A stretch of 27,175 bases of DNA from Labilithrix sp. (lineage in GTDB: Bacteria; Myxococcota; Polyangia; Polyangiales; Polyangiaceae), in the NCBI GenBank assembly GCA_028287035.1, contig JAQBQL010000158.1, positions 1 through 27,175 of the forward strand, given 5' to 3'. The notes below the pieces were generated by a model. The model searched no databases. It was not told where the DNA came from and saw nothing but the letters and a program-made list of their open reading frames with translations. Each line of letters begins with the position of its first letter. The stretch's first letter is position 1. Shown here in pieces: positions 7,323 through 14,436 of the stretch. The position numbers and the translations under genes were made by a program.

Positions 7323-9278
7323 TCAGTTCTTCTTACCCGACTCGGCGAGCACGCGCTCGACGAGCCGCTTGAACCGGGACAGCGGCTGCGCGCCGTTCAC
7401 CACGTACGGGCCGACGAAGAACGCCGGCGTGCCGCTGATGTCCGCGTCGCTCGCCGCCTTCTTGTCCTGCTCGATGCTCGCGCGGTGCGTGTGCTCGTCG
7501 AGGGCGCGCTCGAGCCGCGCGACGTCGAGCCCGGCCTCCGTGCCGTAGCGGAGGAGCGCGGGACGGGCGAGGCCGTCCTCCTCGCGCTGGTGCGCGAAGA
7601 GCAGCTCGCGGTAGCGCGAGAATCCCTCGTTGCCCTTCTGCACGAAGGCCTCGCGCGCGGCCTCGGCGGCGAGAGCGGCCTGATCGTGGAACGGCAGCGG
7701 GAGGTTCCGCCAGACCACCTTCACCTGCGTCGGGTAGGCCTTCAGGAGCTCGGTGATCGTGCCCTCGGCGCGGCCGCAGTACGGGCACTGGAAGTCCGAG
7801 AACTCCTGGATGACGACCTTGCCGCCCGCGGCGCCGCGGAAAGGTGCAGTCTGCACGCTCGCGGCGACGCTGCGCCGCTCGGGATCCGGGGCGTGCTCGC
7901 CGTCCTTGACGATGGCGTCGTACACGGCGGACGGCGCGACGCCCGCCTTCGTCATCGCGTCGGCCTTCACCAGCTCGGCGTCGATGATCTCCTTGAACGT
8001 GTCGAACGGCTGCGCGCCCACCAGGTGGCGGCCATTCACGTAGAAGTGCGGCGCGCCCGAGGCGCCCACGTCGTCGGCGAGCTCCGCGTCCTTCTCGATG
8101 GCGGCCTTGTACGTGCTCGCGTGCACCGAGCTCATGGCGCGCGCCGGGTCGAGGCCCGCGTCCCTGGCGGCGCTCTCGAGGTCCGCGTCCTCGAGGGCCG
8201 ACGACGCGAAGAGCTTCTCGTGGATCTTCCAGAACGCCGCGTCGCCCTTCGTCGCGCGGGCGAACCGAGCGAGCTCGGCGGCGGGCATGGCGCGCTTGTG
8301 GAACGAGAGCGGGTTGTCCTTCCAGACGAAACGCACGCGGCTCCCGTACGTGCTCTCGATGCGCGCCAGGGTGGGCTGCGCCTTCTTGCAATACGGGCAC
8401 TGGAAGTCGCCGAACTCGACGATCGTGACCGGCGCGTTCACGTCGCCGCGTGCGGGTGAGGTGCCGATCGGGATGCGCCACACCGTCACGTCGGGCGCGT
8501 CGTCGTCGTCGTCCTTCTTCGCGTCGCGTTTCGCGGCGCCTCCGCCGCTCGTGACCATGCGCGCGTAGAGCGCTTCGCGGGGCGTGCCCTCCTTCTCGAG
8601 GCGCTTCGCCTCCTCGAGCGTGACGTCGAGGAGCGCCTTCCACTTCTCGAACGGCTGCGCGCCGGGCACCTCGATGCCGTTGACGAACGACACCGGCGTG
8701 CCGTTCACGCCGAGCGTGTCGGCGAGGCTCTCGTCGCGCCGGACCTTGGCTGACCAGTGATGTGCCGCGAGGCCTTCCTCGAGCGAGCGCGAGTCGACGC
8801 CAGCCGAGATGGCCCACGCGCGGATGGCCTCCGGCGAGATCGTGCGCTGACGGCGGAACGCCGCGTCGTGGTAGCGCCAGAACGCGTCGGCGCCGGCGAG
8901 CGCGAAGACGCCGGCGCCGACCTCGGCGGCGAGCCGCGCGTGCTCGTGGTTCGACAGCGGGTCGTTCTTGAAGACGATGCGCACGTCGTCCCCGTAGGTC
9001 TCGCGCACGCGCTCGAGGACGGCGGCGAGGCGCCCGCAATACGGGCACTGGTAATCGGAGAACGTGACGATCGTGAGGTATGCGTCGCGCTTGCCGCGCA
9101 CCGGATCGTCGGCGGCGATCGGGACGGCCAGCTCGGTCTCGGCGCCTGGCGCGGCGGGGGCGGTGGTGGTGGCCGCGGCGGCCGGGGTCCGCGGGGCGCC
9201 CGTGACGTCGTCGCAGGCCGAGACGAACGAGACGAACGAGACGAGCACCAGCACGAAACCTAGGAAGCGAGCGCGCAT
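7323..9278 (-). CDS. lipoprotein with three DsbA-like thioredoxin domains
   Basis: A 651-residue predicted lipoprotein (lipobox ending at Cys22) made of three DsbA-like (thioredoxin_4 type) domains. Active sites are CPYCG at 78-82, CPYCK at 294-298 and CPYCG at 498-502. Each is preceded by FSD/FGD-FQ or YQ and followed by a cis-proline loop (GTPV at 193, GAPH at 408, GTPA at 616) and a GAQPF or GAQPL motif. An acidic linker (KKDDDDDAPD, about 254-263) joins domains 1 and 2. Such folds catalyse thiol oxidation, reduction or isomerisation in the periplasm; the direction cannot be read from sequence. It is a paralogue of the gene at 9381-11396, with the same domain order. Three copies of a GACGAACGA 9-mer encode the VSFVSFVS part of the signal peptide. 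No DsbB or DsbD partner is nearby. Confidence 0.9.
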   Translation of the reverse strand: MRARFLGFVLVLVSFVSFVSACDDVTGAPRTPAAAATTTAPAAPGAETELAVPIAADDPVRGKRDAYLTIVTFSDYQCPYCGRLAAVLERVRETYGDDVRIVFKNDPLSNHEHARLAAEVGAGVFALAGADAFWRYHDAAFRRQRTISPEAIRAWAISAGVDSRSLEEGLAAHHWSAKVRRDESLADTLGVNGTPVSFVNGIEVPGAQPFEKWKALLDVTLEEAKRLEKEGTPREALYARMVTSGGGAAKRDAKKDDDDDAPDVTVWRIPIGTSPARGDVNAPVTIVEFGDFQCPYCKKAQPTLARIESTYGSRVRFVWKDNPLSFHKRAMPAAELARFARATKGDAAFWKIHEKLFASSALEDADLESAARDAGLDPARAMSSVHASTYKAAIEKDAELADDVGASGAPHFYVNGRHLVGAQPFDTFKEIIDAELVKADAMTKAGVAPSAVYDAIVKDGEHAPDPERRSVAASVQTAPFRGAAGGKVVIQEFSDFQCPYCGRAEGTITELLKAYPTQVKVVWRNLPLPFHDQAALAAEAAREAFVQKGNEGFSRYRELLFAHQREEDGLARPALLRYGTEAGLDVARLERALDEHTHRASIEQDKKAASDADISGTPAFFVGPYVVNGAQPLSRFKRLVERVLAESGKKN

Positions 9279-9307
9279 GACGTGCAGGCTTTCCTACCGC
9301 TGGCCCA

Positions 9308-9350
9308 TCAAAAGCGAAAGCCCTCCCGCCTCGTGAGAGGCGAGAGGGCT
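9308..9350 (-). terminator. rho-independent terminator after the upstream triple-thioredoxin gene
   Basis: A 14-bp stem (9319-9332 with 9337-9350, one C/A mismatch) with a GTGA loop on the plus strand. On the minus strand it is followed by TTTCGCTTTTG, a T-rich tail. It lies just beyond the stop codon at 9381 and before the next start at 9278, so the second triple-thioredoxin gene is probably separately promoted or reached only by read-through. Confidence 0.7.
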
Positions 9351-9380
9351 CGCGCAAGAAGCAGGTCGAAAGTGACTAGC

Positions 9381-11396
9381 TCACTTCGACTCGGCCATCG
9401 CGCGCTCGATCAGCTTCTTGAACTTCGGGAACGGCTGCGCGCCGCTCACGTAGTAGCCGTTGATCAGGAACGCGGGGGTGCCGCTGATGCCGAGGTCGGT
9501 GCCGACCTTGTCATCGGCGTCGACCGCCGCCTTGTGGGCGTGGCTGTCGAGCGCGGTCTTGAACTTGTCCATGTCGAGACCGATCTCCTTGGCGTAGCTC
9601 TCGAGATCTTCGCGGCCCAGCTTCTGCTGGTTCTCGAACATCTTCTTGTGCATCTTCCAGAAGCCGTCGGAGCCCTTCTGCTTGAGGGCCTCGCGACCCG
9701 CCTCGGCCGCGAGCGGCGCGTTCGGGTGCATCGGGAGGGGCTTGTCGCGCCACACGATCTTCACCTTGTCGCCGTACTGCTTCTGGATCTCGTTGACGGT
9801 CGGCTCGACGCGCGAGCAGAACGGGCACTGGAAGTCGCTCCACTGCTGGATGACGACCTTCGCGTCCTTGCCGCCCTTGTAGGCGTTGCCGGCGGGAACC
9901 GGCGGGGCCTGCTTCTTCTCCGGCTCGGGCGCGCCCTTCGCGTCCTTCATGATCGCGGCGTAGTAGTCCTTGCCGGCGATCTTGCCCTTCTGGTCGTTGA
10001 ACTTCGCGATCTCCTCGTCGATGATCTTCTGGAACTTCTCGAAGGGCTGCGCGCCCACGAGACGACGACCGTTGACGAAGAAGTGCGGGGTGCCGCTGGC
10101 CTGGACGTCCTCGCCGAGCTCGGCGTCCGCGTCGATTTCCTTCTTGTACTTGTGGTCCTTGAGCGCCGCCTTCACCTTGGCAGCGTCGAGGCCCATGTCG
10201 GCGCCGATCTTCTCGAGATCCGCGTCCTCCAGCTTGGGCTGCGACTCGAACATCTTGTCGTGCGCGTCCCAGAAGCCCTTGTCACCCTTCTCGGTGCGGG
10301 CCTCGATGGCGAGCTCCGCGGCCGGCTCGGCGCGCGGGTGGAACGGAAGCGGCTCGTGCTTCCAGACGAGGCGAACCTTGTCGCCGTAGGTCTCCTTGAT
10401 CTTCTGGAGCTGCGGCTCGACCCGCTTGCAGTACGGGCACTGGAAGTCGGAGAACTCGATGATGGTGACGGGCGCGTCGGCCTTGCCCTGGACGGGCGCG
10501 TTGCCGACGGGGACCTTCCACACCGTCTTCGTGTCTTCCTTCTCGCCCTCTTCGTCCTCTTCCGGCTTGGCGGCGGGCTTGTTCTTGAAGTTCTCCGTCG
10601 ACATCGCGACGTAGACCTTGTCCTTGGCCGTGCCGGAGGCGATCTTCGCCTGGGCCTTGCCGAGCTCGCGGTCGATGGCTTCCTTGAACTTCTCGAACGG
10701 CTGCGCGCCCGAGAGCTCGGTGCCGTTGATGCGGAACGCCGGGGTGCCGTTCGCGCCGACCTTCGTGCCGAGCGCCGCGTCCTCCTCGATCTTCTTCACG
10801 GCCTTGTGGCTCGCGAGAGCCGACTTGTACGCGTTGAGATCGACGCCGGCGGCGACGGCCCACTTCTCGTAGGACTCGGGCGAGAGCTGACCCTGGTTCG
10901 AGAACGCGGTGTCGTGGAACTTCCAGAAGGCGTCGGAGCCCTTCAGGTTGAACACCGTCATCGCGGCCTCGGCGGCCGGCTTCGCCTTGTCGTGGAACGG
11001 AAGCGGCTGGTTCTTCCAGACGAGGCGGACCTTGTCCGGGCCGTACGTCTTCTTCACCTGGTCGAGCGTGGGCTCCACGCGCGAGCAGAACGGACACTGG
11101 AAGTCCGAGAAGATGACGACGGTGACGGGCGCATTGCGATTGCCCCACATCGGGTCGTCACTGGTGACCGGGATCGGCGAGTCGCTGTCCGCCCACTTCG
11201 CGCCCGAGGCGCCGCTGCTGTTGTCGGCGGCGATGCCGCCGGCCGTCTTGATGCGGTGGCTGTCATAGCCCCACATCACTGCTCCGCCCGCGAGGAAGCA
11301 GAGGATGAATCCGATGATGGCGACTCCCGTGCTCATCCCTCCGCCTTCGACAGGCGTAGGGCGCACGTCGGACGCGTGGCTCTTCTCTTTGGCCAT
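9381..11396 (-). CDS. membrane-anchored protein with three DsbA-like thioredoxin domains
   Basis: A 671-residue protein with a short cytoplasmic N-terminus, one membrane anchor (about 22-43, GVAIIGFILCFLAGGAVMW) and three DsbA-like domains outside. Active sites are CPFCS (101-105), CPYCK (320-324) and CPFCS (524-528); cis-proline loops are GTPA (218), GTPH (436) and GTPA (640). An acidic linker (EEDEEGEKEDTK, about 279-290) separates domains 1 and 2, matching its neighbour. The K after the middle active site and the PHF after its cis-proline are shared with the paralogue, so the three-domain layout predates the gene duplication. The start has a strong AAGGAGG at good distance. Codons are more Lys-rich than in the paralogue. 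It probably works as a periplasmic thiol-disulfide enzyme; direction and substrate are unknown. Confidence 0.92.
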   Translation of the reverse strand: MAKEKSHASDVRPTPVEGGGMSTGVAIIGFILCFLAGGAVMWGYDSHRIKTAGGIAADNSSGASGAKWADSDSPIPVTSDDPMWGNRNAPVTVVIFSDFQCPFCSRVEPTLDQVKKTYGPDKVRLVWKNQPLPFHDKAKPAAEAAMTVFNLKGSDAFWKFHDTAFSNQGQLSPESYEKWAVAAGVDLNAYKSALASHKAVKKIEEDAALGTKVGANGTPAFRINGTELSGAQPFEKFKEAIDRELGKAQAKIASGTAKDKVYVAMSTENFKNKPAAKPEEDEEGEKEDTKTVWKVPVGNAPVQGKADAPVTIIEFSDFQCPYCKRVEPQLQKIKETYGDKVRLVWKHEPLPFHPRAEPAAELAIEARTEKGDKGFWDAHDKMFESQPKLEDADLEKIGADMGLDAAKVKAALKDHKYKKEIDADAELGEDVQASGTPHFFVNGRRLVGAQPFEKFQKIIDEEIAKFNDQKGKIAGKDYYAAIMKDAKGAPEPEKKQAPPVPAGNAYKGGKDAKVVIQQWSDFQCPFCSRVEPTVNEIQKQYGDKVKIVWRDKPLPMHPNAPLAAEAGREALKQKGSDGFWKMHKKMFENQQKLGREDLESYAKEIGLDMDKFKTALDSHAHKAAVDADDKVGTDLGISGTPAFLINGYYVSGAQPFPKFKKLIERAMAESK

Positions 11397-11444
11397 GATG
11401 GCCTCCTTGAATTGAAAGAATGAAAATCGACGTCGAAACGCGGC
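11397..11444 (-). promoter_or_regulatory. AT-rich intergenic region with palindrome and strong ribosome binding site
   Basis: This 48-bp gap is the most AT-rich patch nearby. It holds a perfect 10-bp palindrome TCGACGTCGA (11427-11436) and, next to the start codon at 11396, AAGGAGG on the minus strand. It may carry a promoter or operator for the triple-thioredoxin gene, but no convincing -35/-10 pair is visible. Confidence 0.3.
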
Positions 11445-11993
11445 TTACGAGGCGGAGGCCTCGCGCGGCGGTCGGTCGATGGTGCTGCGAATACCGATCG
11501 GGCCGTGGGTGACGGTGTCGATCGGAGCGGGCGTGCGCTCGCGCACAGGTGCGGCGAGCGAGGCGACGGCGGTGAGGACCGCGGGGTCGCTGCTGGAGGA
11601 ATCGGTGGCGACCGGGGCGCGCTCGGGGGCGGCGCGGCGCGCGGGCGTTGCGCTGCGGGTGACGCCGACGTCGCTCAGGCAGTCCTCGAGCGTGAGGGTC
11701 GTGTCGAGGGTGGCCTCGCGCTCCTGCATCTGCGGGGGCGGCGCGAGGGAGGTGGCGCCGCGGCGATCGCAGAGGCCCGCGCCGGTGCTGCTCGCGTCGC
11801 TCGACGCGGGGGGCGCGTCGGCGTCGGGCTCGCGGGCGTCCTCCGGCTCGGTCAGCATGCTCATCGCCGCGACGGTGGCGTGCGAGAGGCGGACGTCGCG
11901 CGAGAGCGGCGCCTGCGCCCGAGCGGGCGACGCCACGAGCCACACGACCGCGAGGGTCGTGAGCGTGACGAAGGCGCGCAACAGCGGACGCAT
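11445..11993 (-). CDS. secreted protein with exactly two cysteines after the signal peptide, unknown
   Basis: A 182-residue exported protein starting at the ATG at 11993. Residues 1-26 are a Sec signal peptide (MRPLLRAFVTLTTLAVVWLVASPARA, cut near QAP). The mature part is rich in Ala, Thr, Ser, Pro and Asp and looks largely disordered. It has only two cysteines, Cys75 (GAGLCDRRG) and Cys105 (LTLEDCLSDVG). The gene lies between the PAP2 phosphatase and the first triple-thioredoxin gene on the same strand, so it is a reasonable candidate substrate for that enzyme; this is inference from position and cysteine count. The same frame stays open further upstream, but that part is antisense to other genes and lacks a signal peptide. 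No family recognised. Confidence 0.65.
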   Translation of the reverse strand: MRPLLRAFVTLTTLAVVWLVASPARAQAPLSRDVRLSHATVAAMSMLTEPEDAREPDADAPPASSDASSTGAGLCDRRGATSLAPPPQMQEREATLDTTLTLEDCLSDVGVTRSATPARRAAPERAPVATDSSSSDPAVLTAVASLAAPVRERTPAPIDTVTHGPIGIRSTIDRPPREASAS

Positions 11994-12043
11994 GAGGCGG
12001 CGTAGTTTGCGCCGGGACAGGGCTTCCGCGCAAGCAGAGCCGT

Positions 12044-12616
12044 CTAAGTGCTCGATTGTGCTCGCGCCACGCGCGCCTGGTGGAGGCGTGCGCCGGCGAA
12101 ACCGAGGCTCGTCCCGAGCACGGCGCCGGCGAGGACGTCGCCCGGGAAGTGCACGCCGAGCGCGCAGCGGGACATGCCGACGCCGAGCGCGGCGACCAGC
12201 GAGGCAGCGGCGAGGAGCACGCGACGCTTGCGGGCGCGCGAGGCGCGGACGGCGTGGCCGACGAGGATCACCGCGACGAATGTCGCGAAGCAGAAGCTGC
12301 CGGCGGCGTGGCCGCTCGGGAAGGAGAAGTCGGTGGGCGCCTCGAAGACGAGGGGGTGCACGCCCGGCAGGACGAGGTACGGACGCTTGCGCCGGACGAT
12401 CGCCTTCAGGGTGAAGACGACGATGGCATTCGCAGCGAGCGTCGCGGTGAGCGCCACGGCGAAGGCGCGCGTGCGGGGCGAGATGAAGAGCGGCACGATG
12501 AGGACCGATCCCCACCCGCTCCCCACGACGGTGAGGACGCACATCACCGCGAGCCACGGACCGGTACCGAACGTGGCGTGCATCCACTCGAAGACGCGGA
12601 CGTCGAGGTCGATCAC
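12044..12616 (-). CDS. PAP2-family membrane phosphatase
   Basis: A 190-residue membrane protein with the complete three-part PAP2 acid-phosphatase signature: KAIVRRKRP (71-79), FPSGH (99-103) and SR-CALGVHFPGD (149-160). The catalytic histidines are His103 and His156, and about five membrane helices surround them. Members dephosphorylate lipid phosphates such as undecaprenyl pyrophosphate or phosphatidic acid at the outer face of the inner membrane; the substrate here is not known. The GTG at 12616 is chosen over the ATG at 12664: the extra 16 codons have many A/T third positions, unlike the gene body, and the longer start would overlap the tyrA start codon. It is first in a leftward run with the secreted two-cysteine protein. 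Confidence 0.85.
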   Translation of the reverse strand: MIDLDVRVFEWMHATFGTGPWLAVMCVLTVVGSGWGSVLIVPLFISPRTRAFAVALTATLAANAIVVFTLKAIVRRKRPYLVLPGVHPLVFEAPTDFSFPSGHAAGSFCFATFVAVILVGHAVRASRARKRRVLLAAASLVAALGVGMSRCALGVHFPGDVLAGAVLGTSLGFAGARLHQARVARAQSST

Positions 12617-12662
12617 GAGGCCGCGGAGTGTTGCACGAGCTTGGAGTAGAGTGGGCCGCGCC

Positions 12663-13796
12663 ATGGCCGAAACGTCGAATCCGCTCGCCGGGATCCGCGA
12701 GGAGCTCGCCGCGACCGACACCGCCCTCGTGGGTCTGCTCGCGCAGCGGATGCGCCTCATCCGCGAGGTGGCGAAGGTGAAGGCCGCCAAGGATCTTCCG
12801 TCCTTCGATCGCGAGCGCGAGGGCGCGCACCTCGACGACCTCCTCGAAAAGGCGCGCGACGCGGGCGTGCCCGAGGATGTGGTGCGCGACGTCTTCGCGC
12901 GACTCTTCTCGGCATCACGTCTCGAGCAGCGGCGGTTCTTGCAGGCGCGGTCTGCCGAGCGGTTCTCGATCGGGATCATCGGCGGCACGCAGGGAATGGG
13001 CGGGTTCCTCGCCCGCGTGTGGGGCGAGGCGGGCCTCGCGGTGGACGCGATGGGGCTCGGGGAAGGTGCGTCGGCCATCGAGGTGGCGTCGCGGAACGAC
13101 GTGGTCGTCGTCGCGGTGCCCATCGCGGCGACGGTCGAGGTGATTCGCGAGATCGCGCCGCACGTACGGCCTGGCGCGTGTCTCGTCGATGTCACGTCGA
13201 TCAAGCGGCCTCCGCTCGAGGCGATGCTGGCCGCGGCTCCCGAGGCCGTCGACGTGGTGGGTACGCACCCGATGTTCGGGCCGCACGGCGCGGACTTCGA
13301 TCGTCAGAAGGTGGTCCTGTGCCGGGGACGCGGGGACGCGGCGTTCGCGCGGGTGAAGAAGCTGTTCGAGAGCTTCGGCGCCGAGACCATCGAGGCGACC
13401 GCCGAGGAGCACGATCAGCAGATGGCGCTCATCCAGGTGCTCGTCCACGAGAAGACGATGGCCCTCGGATCCGTGCTCGAGCGGCTCGGCGCCGACCTCG
13501 GGCGGAGCCTCCAGTTCGCGAGCCCGATCTATCGGACCGAGCTCGCCATGATCGGCCGCATGTTCTCGCAGCGCGCCGAGCTCTACGCCGACATCCTCAC
13601 GGTGAACCCGGAGGCGGCGCGCCTGTCGCTCGTCTTCGAACAGGAGGCGGGGTACTTCGCGCGCGCGGTCGCGACGAAGGATCGCGAGTCGGTCGTCCGC
13701 CGCTTCCGCGAGGTCGCCGACTACATGAAGGACTTCGCCGCGTGGGCGAAGAAGCAGTCCGACGCGATCCTCGACGACCTGGTCCGCCACGGCTGA
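12663..13796 (+). CDS. tyrA: bifunctional chorismate mutase / prephenate dehydrogenase (T-protein)
   Basis: A 377-residue protein matching enterobacterial TyrA in length and domain order. Residues 5-92 are an AroQ-type chorismate mutase helix bundle (IREELAATDTALVGLLAQRM, REVAKVKAAK). From about 102 it becomes prephenate dehydrogenase, with dinucleotide-binding GIIGGTQGMGG (104-114), VPIAATVEVI, LVDVTSIKRPPLEAM, GTHPMFGP (His202) and a C-terminal helical region (SSPIYR-type FASPIYRTELAMIGRMF). Together the domains convert chorismate through prephenate to 4-hydroxyphenylpyruvate in tyrosine synthesis. The fusion is typical of gammaproteobacteria, so its presence here is notable. The ATG at 12663 has no good Shine-Dalgarno site. 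Divergent from the PAP2 gene. Confidence 0.96.
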   Translation: MAETSNPLAGIREELAATDTALVGLLAQRMRLIREVAKVKAAKDLPSFDREREGAHLDDLLEKARDAGVPEDVVRDVFARLFSASRLEQRRFLQARSAERFSIGIIGGTQGMGGFLARVWGEAGLAVDAMGLGEGASAIEVASRNDVVVVAVPIAATVEVIREIAPHVRPGACLVDVTSIKRPPLEAMLAAAPEAVDVVGTHPMFGPHGADFDRQKVVLCRGRGDAAFARVKKLFESFGAETIEATAEEHDQQMALIQVLVHEKTMALGSVLERLGADLGRSLQFASPIYRTELAMIGRMFSQRAELYADILTVNPEAARLSLVFEQEAGYFARAVATKDRESVVRRFREVADYMKDFAAWAKKQSDAILDDLVRHG

Positions 13797-13821
13797 ACGC
13801 GCCGCGCGCGGATCAGCCGCG

Positions 13822-14083
13822 GGGGTGGCGAGGCCGCGCAAATCGTTCGGATCCCTCACCGTCTGCCGCGCCCCAGGGGTGGCGAGGCCGCGGAACTCGT
13901 TCGGATCCCTCACGGTCTGCCGCGCCTCCGGGGGTGGCGACGCCGCGGAAGTCGTTCGGATCCCTCACGGTCTGCCGCGCCTCCCGGGCGTGACGAGGCC
14001 GCGAAAGTCGTTCGGATCCCTCACGGTCTGCCGCGCCCCCGGGCGTGACGAGGCCGCGGAACTCGTTCGGATCCCTCACGGTT
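13822..14083 (+). repeat. five tandem ~55-bp repeats, forward orientation
   Basis: Five units begin with GGGGTGGCGA or GGGCGTGACG at 13822, 13876, 13931, 13986 and 14041. GGATCC within the core falls at 13849, 13903, 13958, 14014 and 14069, spacings of 54, 55, 56 and 55 bp. Each unit reads G-rich start, GGCCGCGGAA or a close variant, the core TCGTTCGGATCCCT, then CACGGTCTGCCGCGCC. Divergence is concentrated in the segment before the core and in the C-run after it, while the 14-bp core is identical in all five. The whole unit is conserved, so these are not CRISPR repeats with spacers. Confidence 0.92.
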
Positions 14084-14123
14084 GGTGCACGCGGCGCGCC
14101 GGGGGGCGCGGCGTCGCGACGAT

Positions 14124-14312
14124 GGGTAGGGATCCGAACGACTTTGGCGGGGGGAGATACGCCCCGCCGCTCCGCAATCGGCAGGGATCCGAACGATTTT
14201 GACGGGGGGAGACACGCCCCGGCGGCTCCGCAATCGGCAGGGATCCGAACGACTTTGGCGGGGGGAGGCACGCCCCGCCGCTCGGCAATCGGCAGGGATC
14301 CGAACGACTTTC
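14124..14312 (-). repeat. four tandem ~55-bp repeats, inverted orientation, second subfamily
   Basis: Read on the plus strand, four copies of AGGGATCCGAACGA, the reverse complement of the core, have GGATCC at 14130, 14185, 14241 and 14296 (spacings 55, 56, 55). Outside the core the unit differs from the forward block: TTTGGCGGGGGGAGACACG, CCCCGCCGCTCCGCAATCGG. Units 1 and 3 contain a perfect hairpin GGCGGGG / CCCCGCC; in unit 2 it is degraded. The fourth unit is truncated after the core. Both blocks share core and period but not flanks, which suggests two subfamilies of one element. Confidence 0.92.
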
Positions 14313-14436
14313 AGCGCCCGCCGCCGGCAGGGGTGGCCGCGGACAGGCGCGGGCCGGCCCGGCCAGGGAGACGCGGGCGCAGGTGCGCGGAATTGCTCGT
14401 GGGCGACGACGGCACGATGGTCGCTGGGGCGGGAGG

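Larger units (their letters stand above)
13797..14436. other. 640-bp gene-free region occupied by a convergent repeat array
   Basis: No convincing gene lies here. Almost all of it is the two repeat blocks listed separately (13822-14083 and 14124-14312), with a 40-bp G/C-rich junction between them. The last 120 bp is a G/C-rich leader before the MarR gene. Open frames that cross the repeats are artefacts: the 54-56 bp period is not a multiple of three, so successive units would be read in different frames. Confidence 0.8.

Noticed and set aside
9282..11423. Long plus-strand open frame of over 700 codons opposite the triple-thioredoxin gene
   Set aside because: It is antisense to a clear gene with catalytic motifs. 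High GC leaves antisense frames open, and its product is Arg/Leu/Val/Asp-rich without any recognisable domain.
11445..12830. Single 461-residue protein including the two-cysteine secreted protein
   Set aside because: Sequence upstream of 11993 is an out-of-frame shadow of the PAP2 and tyrA genes; the signal peptide begins exactly at 11993.
13813..14271. Proteins encoded by the repeat region (repetitive SFGSLTVCRA-type frames on either strand)
   Set aside because: The period of 54-56 bp is not a multiple of three, so each unit changes frame. Both strands give similar repetitive frames, which is a composition effect.
13822..14312. CRISPR array
   Set aside because: The whole 55-bp unit is conserved, there are no unique spacers, the units occur in both orientations, and there are no cas genes.
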